Shown here piece after piece: positions 8,333-17,012 of a stretch of 64,000 nt of DNA. The stretch comes from an uncultured Vicinamibacterales bacterium (GTDB taxonomy: Bacteria > Acidobacteriota > Vicinamibacteria > Vicinamibacterales > UBA8438). Numbering within the stretch: position 1 is the first letter of the stretch; each line of letters starts with the position of its first letter. A program made the translations under genes and the position numbers. The DNA is taken from NCBI GenBank assembly GCA_958295905.1, contig OY282382.1:3868001-3932000 (forward strand). The letters run 5' to 3'. Below the pieces are notes generated by a model. It was not told the origin of the DNA, did no database searches, and saw only the letters and a list, made by a program, of their open reading frames with translations.

Positions 8333-9708
8333 GACGCCCGAATGATCTCCCGGTCGTTGCGATGAACGATGTGTCCGTTGGCGTACGCCGGATGCGACCA
8401 GTTGATGAGGCGCTCGGCGATGCGGCCATGCGGCGTGCGGGTGCCGGAGCCGCCGGTCGGTTCGATGAGCCGCGTACGATCGAGCTCGACGTAACCGTCC
8501 GGCGTGAACCGGGCGAGAATCAGGAACCCCTCGTCGTTGTTGACGAAGTAACGGTCCTCGTGCCGCACCAGGAAAGCGGTGCTCCACCGCGCCTGGGCGG
8601 TCATGTCCGGGCTCATCCAGAGCCGTTCGCCGGTGGCCGCGTCGAGACCGCGCAGTTCGCCGTAGCTGTCCACCCCGTAGACATGGTCGCCGATGATGAT
8701 CGGGGTCGTCACCATGGAATGGATCGTGTCCGTATCGCCGGGCAGCTCGCTCCGGCTCCGGCCCCGCCACAGCTCCGTGGCCGCCGGCCGGTCCTGGTTC
8801 AACTGCATCATCAGCGAACCGTTGAAGAACTGCGACACCAGCAGGTAGTTGCCGCTCCGCACGGGGGTCGCCACCGTGACCCCCATCGAGACGTCCCACG
8901 GCTGCTCCCAATAGAGCGCGCCGGTCTCGGGGTCCAGCGACGCGAGGGCGCGCGGATGCCAGACGATCAACTGCCGAACCCCGCCCGCCTCGTAGATCAC
9001 CGGTTGCGCGTAACCCATCTCGGCTTCCACTTCGATCGCGCGCCACAGCTCGTCGCCGGTCCGCTTGTCGAAGGCGACCACCAGCGCGTCGGGCTCGCCG
9101 CCGACCACCGTCAGAAGCCTGTCGCCGTCGACCAGGGGCGCGCTGACGATGCCCCACACCGGCACGCTCGTGCCGTACTCGGCCACGTAGTCCTTCTGCC
9201 AGCGCACCGCGCCGGTCTCGACGTCGAAGCAGAACAGCCGCCCGGTGGCGCCGACCACGTAGACACGGTCGCCGTCGACGGTCGGGGTGGCCCGGGGACC
9301 GACCGCGTAGCTGATGGAGAGCATGCGGTACGACGTCGGCCACTCGTAGGTCCACAGCACCGCGCCGGTCTCCTCGTCGAGGGCGAGGACCCGCTCCGTA
9401 CCGTCCAGCGTGCGCGAGTCCGGATCCTCCTGCCAGTCGGTGATGAACACCCGGCCGCCGGCGACCGCGGGCCCGGAGTACCCCGAGCGTATGGGGGTGC
9501 GCCAGCCGACTCTCAACGCCTCCGGCAGCGCTTCGACGATGCCGGTTTCGCGCCAGACCGCGAGCCGATCCTCGCCCCGCCACTGCGGCCAGTCGTCCGC
9601 GGATACCGCCTGGGTCATCGTGACGACGGCGAAGACGGCGGCGCCAAGGAGTCTCGGCGACATCGGTACGAAGGCGGCGTCGGCTGGTTTCTCGGCTGGC
9701 GTGCTCAT
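8296..9708 (-). CDS. secreted PQQ-type beta-propeller protein
   Basis: A 470-residue exported protein. A long basic/polar head is followed by a hydrophobic segment (LLGAAVFAVVTMTQAVSA) and a probable signal cleavage before DDWPQWRGEDR, a common start of secreted PQQ-like (pyrrolo-quinoline quinone, BamB-like) propellers. Blade signatures repeat throughout: VLALDEETGAVLWTYEW, FCFDVETGAVRWQKDY, FDKRTGDELWRA, LDPETGALYWEQ, LDAATGERLW. AGGAGG lies 7 nt before the ATG at 9708, supporting that start over the internal Met16. No dehydrogenase catalytic motifs were recognised, so function is unknown. The stop codon lies within a family A repeat. Confidence 0.8.
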   Translation of the reverse strand: MSTPAEKPADAAFVPMSPRLLGAAVFAVVTMTQAVSADDWPQWRGEDRLAVWRETGIVEALPEALRVGWRTPIRSGYSGPAVAGGRVFITDWQEDPDSRTLDGTERVLALDEETGAVLWTYEWPTSYRMLSISYAVGPRATPTVDGDRVYVVGATGRLFCFDVETGAVRWQKDYVAEYGTSVPVWGIVSAPLVDGDRLLTVVGGEPDALVVAFDKRTGDELWRAIEVEAEMGYAQPVIYEAGGVRQLIVWHPRALASLDPETGALYWEQPWDVSMGVTVATPVRSGNYLLVSQFFNGSLMMQLNQDRPAATELWRGRSRSELPGDTDTIHSMVTTPIIIGDHVYGVDSYGELRGLDAATGERLWMSPDMTAQARWSTAFLVRHEDRYFVNNDEGFLILARFTPDGYVELDRTRLIEPTGGSGTRTPHGRIAERLINWSHPAYANGHIVHRNDREIIRASLRAADYRESAP

Positions 9709-10095
9709 GCTGTGTCCTCCTGCTGCCGCTCCGGACCCGGATACCGAGCCGAGAGGGTGTCAACCGCGGCCAACAAGTCCAGGCAGACGATATCCGGATT
9801 CTCTACGGGTTATCAACGCGCCGGGGAAGTGCGGTGTGAGACCGAAGTGAAGACCCGATCGAACTGGAGCCATGAACCAGGAAACGGGTTGACTCCCCCG
9901 GCGCCGACTCCGGCGCCCCGCGGCCGCGGCAAGACCTGCGTTCACGAGGGCGTCACGCGCCGACGCCTCAGCGTCTCGCCACGGCCCCGCGGCGCTCATT
10001 GAAGACGCCCGCGGAAGACACCACCGGACGTCTTCAGCGTCGGTACCAGTGCCTTCAGCAGGGGCGGTGGATGTCGTTGAAGAGCCGCCGACAAA
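9709..10095. other. gene-free stretch between the beta-propeller gene and tRNA-Pro
   Basis: No convincing coding frame. It contains a candidate minus-strand promoter (9787-9816) for the beta-propeller gene and an 8-bp inverted repeat at about 10000-10036 (TGAAGACG...CGTCTTCA), a possible weak terminator for the der-merR-tRNA-Pro transcript. Confidence 0.4.
9787..9816 (-). promoter_or_regulatory. candidate promoter of the PQQ-propeller gene
   Basis: On the minus strand TTGATA (9816-9811), an 18-nt spacer and TATCGT (9792-9787), giving a start near 9780 and a ~70-nt leader that includes the AGGAGG site. Confidence 0.35.
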
Positions 10096-10172
10096 TGGTC
10101 GGGATGACTGGATTCGAACCAGCGACCCCCTGACCCCCAGTCAGGTGCGCTACCAGACTGCGCCACATCCCG
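10096..10172 (-). tRNA. tRNA-Pro (anticodon GGG), CCA encoded
   Basis: Minus-strand cloverleaf: acceptor CGGGATG/CATCCCG, anticodon stem CCTGA/TCAGG with loop CTGGGGG (anticodon GGG), T arm TTCGAAT, discriminator A, encoded CCA (TGG on the plus strand at 10096-10098). It follows merR in the same direction, as in many bacteria. Confidence 0.95.
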
Positions 10173-10235
10173 ACACGACCCACAGGCCGCCACGAACCCG
10201 GCGAACCGTCAAATTCCCGCTTCCGCCAGACGCCT

Positions 10236-10691
10236 TCAACGACGAGTACGGGTGGAGTCGTCCGGACGACCCGTGGCGGGCGTACCGGTCGACGCCGCCC
10301 CGGGGGCGGCGGGCCCCTTCTGCCCCGCGAGCAGATCGAGAATGGCCTGGAGGCCCTTCTTGATGCCGTTCAGCCGCGCCCCGACCTCGGCGCCCAACAG
10401 CTCGTCCAACGCCGGCGCCTCGGGGTTCTCCTGCGCCGGCATCTCCCTGAGGAGCTTGCGCCGCGCGGCCCCCAGGGTCAAGCCCTCGCTGAAGACCAGC
10501 TCCTTGATGCGGAGCACCCTGTCGAGGTCTTCCCGGCGATACAGCCGCGAGCGGCCCTCCCCGTGGGCGACGCCCATTTCCGGGAACTCCGCTTCCCATG
10601 AGCGTAGCACGTAGGGCTGCAGGCGCGCGATGGCGCAAACCTCGGAAGGCTTGTAGACGGACCGCTCCGGTATCTTGACCCGTGTCGCCAT
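10236..10691 (-). CDS. MerR-family transcriptional regulator
   Basis: A 151-residue protein with an N-terminal MerR winged helix (residues ~12-80): YKPSEVCAIARLQPYVLRSWEAEFP then RLYRREDLDRVLRIKELVF. The C-terminal half is a short helical dimerisation region (LGAEVGARLNGIKKGLQAILDLL) and a disordered Ala/Gly/Pro/Thr tail, with no Cys cluster for metal or redox sensing. This small orphan type accompanies HU/IHF genes and tRNA-Pro in many genomes; its ligand and targets are unknown. It begins 62 nt after der and precedes tRNA-Pro. A TATACT box upstream may give it its own promoter. Confidence 0.85.
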   Translation of the reverse strand: MATRVKIPERSVYKPSEVCAIARLQPYVLRSWEAEFPEMGVAHGEGRSRLYRREDLDRVLRIKELVFSEGLTLGAARRKLLREMPAQENPEAPALDELLGAEVGARLNGIKKGLQAILDLLAGQKGPAAPGAASTGTPATGRPDDSTRTRR

Positions 10692-10713
10692 CGCCCCGCT
10701 TCAAGCCGAACCC

Positions 10714-10719
10714 AGTATA
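10714..10719 (-). promoter_or_regulatory. -10 box (TATACT) between der and merR
   Basis: TATACT on the minus strand, 22 nt before the merR start and inside the 62-bp der-merR gap. No clear -35 seen. Confidence 0.3.
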
Positions 10720-10753
10720 CACCGGCCGAACGCCGCGGGGCGCCGGCCGCGGA

Positions 10754-12109
10754 TTACCGCCCGCGGGCCTTCAGGCGAATCGGGGTGCCGGTGAATCCGA
10801 ATGCCTCCCGCAGCCGGCGGCGGAGGAACCGTTCGGACGAGAAATGCAGCCGCGCGCCCCGGCTGGTGAACAAGGTGAACGTCGGCGGCGCCACCCCGGT
10901 CTGCACCGCGTACCGGATATGGACCGTCCGTTGGCTGGCGCCGGCGGGCCGATGGGCGCGGGTCGCCCGGGTGACGACGCGGTTGAGCTCGCCGGTGGCG
11001 ACCTTGGTCCGCCGGGCCGCGGCGACCTCGTCGATGAGCTCCAGCAGCCGTCCCACACGCTCTCCGGACACCGCCGACACGTGGACGATCGGGGCGTATT
11101 CGAGGAACTTCAGGGTGTCGCGGAGCGCTTCGTCGAACTCGGTCACGAACCCGGGCCCGCGGTCCTTGACGAGATCCCACTTGTTGGCGGCGATGACGAC
11201 GCCGCACCCGGCCGCTTCCGCCTCGCCGGCGATCGCCGCGTCCCGTCTGACCACCCCGGCCGCCGCATCGACCACGAGCACCGCGACATCCGTCTTCTCC
11301 ATCGCGTGACGCGCCCGCACCACGCTGACCGCCTCGATGCGCCCTCCCCCCGCGACCCGGCCGGGCCGGCGCATGCCCGCGGTGTCCACGATCCGGAACC
11401 GCTGCCGGTGCCAGTTCACCACCTCGTCGACGGCGTCGCGGGTCGTGCCCGGGGTCGAGCTGACCAGCACGCGGTCCCCGCGCAGCAGCCGGTTGACCAG
11501 CGACGACTTCCCGACGTTGGGGCGGCCGACCACCACGACGCCGGTTTCCGGGCGGGAACGGGGCTCGGCGGCGTCGGACGACGCCGCCGGCGCCGGCGGC
11601 AACCGGGCGGCGACCTCGTCCAGAAGCTCCCCAATCCCCTGTCCGTGCTCGGCCGAAATCTCGACCACCGGCTCGAAGCCGAACCGATGGAACTCAGCCA
11701 CGCGCGCGCCCGCCCGCCGATCGTCGATCTTGTTGACGGCCAGCACCACCGGAACCCCGCGCGTCCGAAGCTCGCGGGCGAGCTCGTCGTCGGCCGGCAC
11801 CGGTCCCTCGCGGCCGTCCACCACGAAGACCACCACGTCCGCTTCGCCCGCGGCGCGCCGTCCGCGATCCGCCACCGCCGCCTGCATCGGATCGGTGCTC
11901 GCGCCGGCCACGCCGCCGGTGTCGACGAGGGCGAATGCCCGCCGCTGCCACTCGACCGGCCCCGCGAGGACGTCGCGGGTGGTGCCGGCCACCTCGGTGA
12001 CGATGGCGCGCCGCGTCCCCGTCAAACGGTTGAAGAGTGTCGACTTGCCCACGTTCGGCCGGCCCACCAGGGCGGCCTGTCCCGCGGCGCGGTTATGCTC
12101 ATGACTCAT
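10754..12109 (-). CDS. der: ribosome-assembly GTPase Der (EngA)
   Basis: A 451-residue tandem-GTPase needed for 50S ribosome maturation. Both G domains are complete: GRPNVGKSTLFNRL (residue ~17) with TEVAGTTRD, DTGG and NKID; and GRPNVGKSSLVNRL (~190) with SSTPGTTRD, DTAG and NKWD. The C-terminal KH-like domain ends with the usual RIRFRGTPIRL-like sequence (here GFTGTPIRLKAR). Length is close to the family norm. The linker between G domains is Ala/Pro-rich. It is divergent from the HU/IHF gene across a 91-bp gap and followed by merR and tRNA-Pro. Confidence 0.95.
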   Translation of the reverse strand: MSHEHNRAAGQAALVGRPNVGKSTLFNRLTGTRRAIVTEVAGTTRDVLAGPVEWQRRAFALVDTGGVAGASTDPMQAAVADRGRRAAGEADVVVFVVDGREGPVPADDELARELRTRGVPVVLAVNKIDDRRAGARVAEFHRFGFEPVVEISAEHGQGIGELLDEVAARLPPAPAASSDAAEPRSRPETGVVVVGRPNVGKSSLVNRLLRGDRVLVSSTPGTTRDAVDEVVNWHRQRFRIVDTAGMRRPGRVAGGGRIEAVSVVRARHAMEKTDVAVLVVDAAAGVVRRDAAIAGEAEAAGCGVVIAANKWDLVKDRGPGFVTEFDEALRDTLKFLEYAPIVHVSAVSGERVGRLLELIDEVAAARRTKVATGELNRVVTRATRAHRPAGASQRTVHIRYAVQTGVAPPTFTLFTSRGARLHFSSERFLRRRLREAFGFTGTPIRLKARGR

Positions 12110-12143
12110 CGCGGTCTCGTCCCGACGCTCGCCCCACGACGGC

Positions 12144-12173
12144 TTGACAGCCGTAAATAACAGTCCCTATGAT
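12144..12173 (+). promoter_or_regulatory. strong sigma-70-type promoter of the HU/IHF gene
   Basis: TTGACA (12144-12149), 18-nt spacer, TATGAT (12168-12173). The expected start near 12180 leaves a ~20-nt leader before the ATG at 12201. It is the best consensus promoter noticed in the window, as expected for an abundant nucleoid protein. Confidence 0.75.
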
Positions 12174-12200
12174 GCTTACATACATTGTTGGCCGGGGCAC

Positions 12201-12473
12201 ATGATCAAAGTCGACATCGTGAACGAAGTCTCCAGGCTCGCCGACATCACCAAGGTGAAGGCCGAAGTGGCCGTCGACGCGGTGTTCGACGCCATGCGGA
12301 CGTCCATGCAGCGCGGAGAGCGTATCGAGCTGAGAGGCTTCGGGGTCTTCCAGGTGAAGCCGCGCAAGCGGGGCATCGGCCGCAATCCGCGGACCGGCAA
12401 GGAAGTTCGCATTCCACCCGGCCGAACCATCCGGTTCAAGCCCGGCAAGGACCTCCAGGACATCGGCGGCTGA
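12201..12473 (+). CDS. HU/IHF-family nucleoid protein
   Basis: A 90-residue canonical HU/IHF protein. Residues 1-45 are the helical dimerisation part (MIKVDIVNEVSRLADITKVK...); the family signature GFGVFQVKPRKRGIGRNPRTG leads into the DNA-binding arm with RNPRTGKEV, whose Pro intercalates into DNA. ATG at 12201 is preferred over upstream in-frame codons because the promoter start lies at ~12180. It is divergent from der-merR-tRNA-Pro, the neighbourhood usual for ihfA-type genes, though HU and IHF cannot be separated by eye. Confidence 0.9.
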   Translation: MIKVDIVNEVSRLADITKVKAEVAVDAVFDAMRTSMQRGERIELRGFGVFQVKPRKRGIGRNPRTGKEVRIPPGRTIRFKPGKDLQDIGG

Positions 12474-12536
12474 TGCGTCCGCCTTGCCGCATCCGCTCCG
12501 CCGCCGGGCGGCGCAAGCCCCACGGGTAGACATCTT

Positions 12537-13523
12537 TTGAGCCAGCCTCCCCCGCCGATCCCCGAACCGCCCCCGACGGCCTGGCCGGCGGACCCGCGCG
12601 GAGGAGCTCCCCTTCCTCCGCATCCGTTGCGGCCGCCGACGCCCGCGGTCTCCCGGCGGGACCGCCCGTGGATCAACGGGGTGCTCCTGTTGGCCACGAT
12701 CGCGTCCACCACGCTGGTCGGAGCCTGCCACCACCAGAGCTTCGCCTCCGGTTTCTCGCCCGCGGCGGAGGTGCCGTGGGTGTTGTGGCAGGGGCTCTGG
12801 TACAGCATGCCGGTCCTGGCGATCCTGGGGGTCCACGAGCTGGGTCACTACTACGCGTGTCGGTACTACCGCGTCGATGCGTCGCTCCCCTACTTTCTGC
12901 CGGCGCCGATTCTGCTCGGCACCTTGGGCGCCTTCATCCGCATGCGGCAGCCCATTCCCACCAAGAGGATGCTCTTCGACATCGGGGTCGCCGGCCCCAT
13001 CGCGGGTTTCGTCGTCGCGGTCCCCGCCCTCTTTCTCGGAGTCGGCCTGTCGCAGCCGGTCCTGCCGGACGAAATCGACGGGCTCACGCTGCTCATCGGC
13101 GAACCGCTCCTGTTCCGGTTGGCGTCCTGGACCATCTGGGGCGCGGCGCTGGAAGGGTACTCGTTGAACCTGCACCCCATGGGCTTTGCCGCGTGGGTCG
13201 GGCTGCTCGCCACCGCCCTCAACCTGTTTCCGATCGGTCAGCTCGACGGCGGCCATATCTCGTACGCGATCTTCGGCGCCCGCTCGACGGGGGTGACCGT
13301 GGCCTCCGCGGCCGCCATCTTCGCCCTCGCCTTCCATTCGCCGAGCTGGATCGCCTGGGCGGTGCTGATGGCGGTCATACTCGTCGCGTTCGGTCCGCGC
13401 CACCCGCGCACGCTCGACCACGACGTGCCCCTCGACCGCCCCCGGATACTCGTCGCGGCGTGCGCGCTCGTCATCTTCGTCCTCTGCTTCACCCCCGCTC
13501 CCATTCAGATCGTCGGAGAGTAG
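12537..13523 (+). CDS. site-2 protease family (M50) membrane metalloprotease
   Basis: A 328-residue polytopic membrane protein. A Pro-rich cytoplasmic head (~45 residues) precedes transmembrane helices. Zinc motif HELGH lies at residue ~102 and the second metal-ligand motif, FPIGQLDGGH, near residue 225; both are diagnostic of S2P zinc proteases that cut substrates within the membrane. The protein resembles the plant-like EGY/archaeal S2P group rather than RseP, since no PDZ domain is visible. Start is TTG at 12537, 63 nt after the HU stop; no in-frame ATG precedes the Pro-rich head. It converges on priA. Substrate unknown. Confidence 0.82.
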   Translation: MSQPPPPIPEPPPTAWPADPRGGAPLPPHPLRPPTPAVSRRDRPWINGVLLLATIASTTLVGACHHQSFASGFSPAAEVPWVLWQGLWYSMPVLAILGVHELGHYYACRYYRVDASLPYFLPAPILLGTLGAFIRMRQPIPTKRMLFDIGVAGPIAGFVVAVPALFLGVGLSQPVLPDEIDGLTLLIGEPLLFRLASWTIWGAALEGYSLNLHPMGFAAWVGLLATALNLFPIGQLDGGHISYAIFGARSTGVTVASAAAIFALAFHSPSWIAWAVLMAVILVAFGPRHPRTLDHDVPLDRPRILVAACALVIFVLCFTPAPIQIVGE

Positions 13524-13544
13524 GCATCTGCGCTGCAGGGCGGC

Positions 13545-13615
13545 GCGGATCCCGCAGGTTGGCGGGGCGGGGCGGCGCCGTTCTACGGCGCAGACTCCTG
13601 GGCCGGCAGACCGGC
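13545..13615 (+). repeat. family A repeat fragment A2
   Basis: Partial unit centred on GGCGCCGTTCTACGGCGCAG followed by ACTCC, between the convergent protease and priA genes, ~20 bp after the priA stop. Confidence 0.65.
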
Positions 13616-13633
13616 GTGGAGCCGACCCCGATG

Positions 13634-16079
13634 CTACAACATCGACACCGGGTCGACGTCGACCACGACGCGCCTCTTCAGCCGGGGATGCTCGTCGAGC
13701 ACCCGCAGGAGCGCTTCCCGCATCTCTCCGCGATGCAGACCCTTCAGGAAGAGTTGGGCCCGGTACCGCCCCCGGAGTCTGCCGATCGGCGCCGGCGCCG
13801 GTCCCAGCACCGTGAACCGGCGGGGCGCCGCCCGCAGACGCGCGGCGAGAACCGCCGCATCGCGCAGGGCGCCGTCCCGGGCCGTCCCATGGACGACCGC
13901 GCAGACCAGGGACACCACCGGCGGGTACCGCATGGCCCGGCGGAAGCGCAGCTCTTCCCGATAGAACGGCGCGTAGGCCTGGTCGCAGGCGTGACGGATG
14001 CCGTAGTGGCCGGGATGCAGCGTCTGGATGATCGCCTCGCCGGGGGTGCTCCCCCGGCCGGCGCGGCCCGCGACCTGGGTCAGCAACTGAAACGTGCGCT
14101 CCGCCGCCCGGAAGTCCGGCACCCCGAGGCCGACGTCCGCCGACACCACCCCCACCAGCGTCACGCCGGGGAAATCGTGCCCCTTCGCCACCATCTGGGT
14201 GCCCACCAGGATGTCGAGCTCGCGGCGCGCCACGCGTCGGAGCAGCCGGGCCGCCGCGCCCCGGCGGCGCACCGTGTCGCGGTCGAGCCGGGCGACCCTG
14301 GCCGCCGGCCACCGCCGCTCGATCTCCGCCTGCACCCGTTCGGTGCCCAGCCCCACGCGCTCCAGCACCGTGCCCGAGCACATCGGACAGGCCGTGGGAC
14401 AGGCCCGCGAGTACCCGCAGTAATGACAGCGGGCGCGCCCCGCCGCGCGATGAAACGTCAGGGTCACGCTGCAGTCGGGGCACTCCGGGGTGTGACCGCA
14501 CCGGCGGCACAGGAGGGAGGCTGCGAAACCTCTGCGGTTCAACAGCACCAGCGCCTGCTCCCGGCGCGCCAGCCTCTCGTCGAGAGCCTCGGCGAGCGGC
14601 GTGCTCAGCACGACGTCCGGTCCGTGCGACGCGAACTCCGCGCGCATGTCGACGATGCGCACGGCCGGAAGCGGGCGGCTTCCAATGCGCCGCGGCAGGG
14701 TCAGCCGCCGGTACCGGCCGGCGCCCGCATGGCGGTAACTCTCCAGCGACGGGGTCGCGGATCCGAGGAGGACGAGCGCATCGCCGCGCTTCGCCCGCAT
14801 GATCGCCACGTCCCGACCGTGATACCGCGGACTCTCGTCCTGCTTGTACGACGCGTCGTGCTCCTCGTCGACCACGATCAACCCCACCGACGGCAGGGGC
14901 GCGAACACCGCGGAACGGGTCCCCACCACGACGTCGATCCCGCCGCGGCGGATGCGGTGCCACTGATCGTGGCGTTCGCCGTCCGGAAGGCCGCTGTGCT
15001 GCACCGCCACCCGGGCCCCGAACATCGGCCTGAGGCTCGCCGCGATCCCGGAGGTCAGGGCGATCTCGGGAACGAGAATCAGCGCCTGCCGCCCTCTCTC
15101 GACCGCCGCCCGGGCCAGCCGCGCATAGACTTCCGTCTTGCCGCTCCCCGTGACGCCGTGCAGCAACGCCACCTCGAAGGCGCCGGACCCCGCCGACGCC
15201 CCGAGGGCCTCGATCACCTGCTGCTGATCGGGCGTCAGCGTGCGGACCGGGGGGTCCGGCTCTTCGGAGGTCTCGACCGGCCACGGCTCCCGTTCGACCA
15301 CCTCGCGGGAGATCGTCACCGCGCCGAGCTCGGCCAGCCGTCGAATCGTCCCTCCGGGAACGCCCCCGGCCGTGAGCTCGGGCACCGCCACCCCCCCCCC
15401 CCGCCGCGCCGAGCCGTTCGAGCGCCTCCCGCTGCCGCCTTCCCAGCGCGGCATCGGAGGCGAGGCGCGCCCGGCCGTCCGGGGTCAGGCGGGCGATCCG
15501 AACCGACTTGAACGCGGACGCGGCTCCCTTCAGGGGCTGCGTCAACCGGACCAGCTCCTCGCGGACCAGGGCCGCGATGAGCGCGTGGTGTCCCCCGCCC
15601 CGCCGCCGGCCGCTGCCGTGCGGGCTCATTCGGTGTTCCAGCGCCGTCACCGGATGCGGCGCACCGTCGGCCAGCAGCTCCAGCAGGCGACGGCGCGCCG
15701 AACCCCGCCGACCCGCGGGCGCGGCGCGGCCCGCCGCGGTAATCTCGACCCGCCGCTCGCTGACCACCCAGGCCCGCGGGGGCATCGCCGCCGCCATCGC
15801 CTCTCCCGCCCCGCACGCGTAGTACTCGCCCACCCAGAGCGCGAGCCCGACCACGTCGGGCGGCAGCATCGGCTCGACGTCCAGGATGTCGAGCAGCGGC
15901 TTGAGGGCGGCGGAGGCCGGCGATTCCGATCGATCGACGACGCAGCCGGTGACCACACGCGTACCCAGCGGCACGAGGACGCGGGTCCCGGGCTCCGGAA
16001 CCGGCAGCTCCGGGGGCACCTCGTAGTCCAGCCGGTCCAAGGCCGGTACGGGGACGACGACCGAGACGGCGCGGGGCAT
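13634..16079 (-). CDS. priA: primosomal replication protein PriA, frameshifted at a G12 tract
   Basis: The helicase that reloads the replisome at stalled forks. The N-terminal part (MPRAVSVVVPVPALDRLDYEVP... AFKSVRIARL) reads in one frame from 16079; the helicase part reads in another, from about 15402 to 13634. The helicase part has GVTGSGKTEVY (Walker A), VDEEHD (Walker B), the four-Cys-pair zinc module (CRRCGHTPECPDC, CHYCGYSRACPTACPMC) and GTQMVAKGHDFPGV. The break falls exactly at a run of 12 G (15391-15402). Removing one G restores a single ~814-residue protein of normal length, so sequencing error, phase variation or slippage are all possible. No in-frame stop interrupts either half near the tract. 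Confidence 0.88.
15391..15402. repeat. 12-bp mononucleotide tract inside priA
   Basis: C12 on the plus strand (G12 in the gene) at the exact frame change of priA. Eleven G would keep the gene in frame. Confidence 0.95.
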
Positions 16080-16109
16080 CGGACGCCAAGCGACGGCGGC
16101 GGAAGGTCC

Positions 16110-16135
16110 GCCGTCACGGTTCTACGGCGCGGACG
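16110..16135 (+). repeat. family A repeat fragment A3
   Basis: A short fragment with GGTTCTACGGCGCGGAC. It supplies the last codons and TAG stop of the glycosylase gene (-SAP stop), like locus A1 does for the propeller gene. Confidence 0.5.
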
Positions 16136-17012
16136 ACGGCCCGGCGAGCAGGGCGCGCACGCGCTTCATGTCTTCCCAGACGTCCCGCTTCCGCTCGGGG
16201 CTTCGCAGGAGAAAGGCGGGGTGGAAAGTCGGGACCAGCTTCGCCCCGCGATAGTCGAACACCCGCCCCCGCAGCCGGGAGATCGCCTGGTCCGTGTCGA
16301 GCAGCGTCCTGACGGCGAACGCCCCGAGGGCCACGACGACCCGGGGCTGGATGACGTCGAGCTGCCGAAACAGAAACGGCTCGCAGGTCGCCACCTCGCC
16401 GGGCTCCGGGTTCCGGTTGTTCGGGGGCCGGCACTTGATCACGTTGGCGATGTAGACCTCGTCGCGCGACAGGCCGATCGAGGCGATGATCCGCGTCAGC
16501 AGTTGCCCGGCCCGGCCCACGAACGGAATCCCCTGCCGGTCCTCGTCACGCCCCGGCGCCTCGCCGACGAACACCAGGTCGGCGGAGGGGCTGCCGACCC
16601 CGAACACCAGGGTCGTCCGCCCCGCGTGCAGCTTGCAGCGGGTGCACTCGCCGAGGTCCCCGCGCACCGCCTCCAGGGTCTCCGGTCCCGGCCCCGCGCC
16701 GGCCGACGGCGGGAAGGCGGCCGGCGCGGCGGTCATGGCCGCCGCCGCGCGGTCATCACCGGCCGTCTGCGGCATCCCCCTGCGTGCGGGATCCGCAGGA
16801 TCGCGCACGCGATCACCGACACGATCCGCGGGATCACCGACGCGATCCGCAGGATCACCGACGCGATCCGCAGGATCACCGACGCGATCCGCAGGATCAC
16901 CGACGCGATCCGCGGGATCGCGCACACGCCACCGGGCGTCGCGGCTGATCCCTTCGACCCCCAGCTCCCGGAAGAACTCCAGGTGACGCCGCAACTGCTC
17001 ACGATGGCTCAT
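16122..17012 (-). CDS. family 4-type [4Fe-4S] uracil-DNA glycosylase with repeat-expanded linker
   Basis: A 296-residue DNA-repair enzyme that removes uracil. The C-terminal ~200 residues hold the family core: [11 protein letters not shown] (first two cluster Cys), [20 protein letters not shown] (motif A), [17 protein letters not shown] (third cluster Cys), CEPFLF (fourth) and [10 protein letters not shown] (motif with catalytic His). The N-terminal helix ([18 protein letters not shown]) is normal, but residues ~35-75 are an in-frame expansion of the heptapeptide DPADRVG, coded by 21-bp repeats. The start at 17012 overlaps the coaBC stop by 14 nt, implying coupling. It lies in the yicC-gmk-coaBC-priA group. 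Confidence 0.9.
   Translation of the reverse strand: MSHREQLRRHLEFFRELGVEGISRDARWRVRDPADRVGDPADRVGDPADRVGDPADRVGDPADRVGDRVRDPADPARRGMPQTAGDDRAAAAMTAAPAAFPPSAGAGPGPETLEAVRGDLGECTRCKLHAGRTTLVFGVGSPSADLVFVGEAPGRDEDRQGIPFVGRAGQLLTRIIASIGLSRDEVYIANVIKCRPPNNRNPEPGEVATCEPFLFRQLDVIQPRVVVALGAFAVRTLLDTDQAISRLRGRVFDYRGAKLVPTFHPAFLLRSPERKRDVWEDMKRVRALLAGPSSAP
16790..16930. repeat. 21-bp tandem repeat inside the glycosylase gene
   Basis: About five near-perfect head-to-tail 21-bp units (core GATCCGCAGGATCACCGACG) at 16823-16927, with degenerate units on both sides. It keeps frame and encodes the repeating heptapeptide DPADRVG. Confidence 0.9.

Noticed and set aside
13634..15454. The helicase half of PriA as an independent gene
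   Set aside because: Its would-be N-terminus is low-complexity and the missing N-terminal PriA domain lies directly upstream in another frame, joined at the G12 tract.
16823..16927. CRISPR-like array
   Set aside because: Units are 21 bp and directly adjacent without spacers, and they keep the reading frame of the glycosylase gene.
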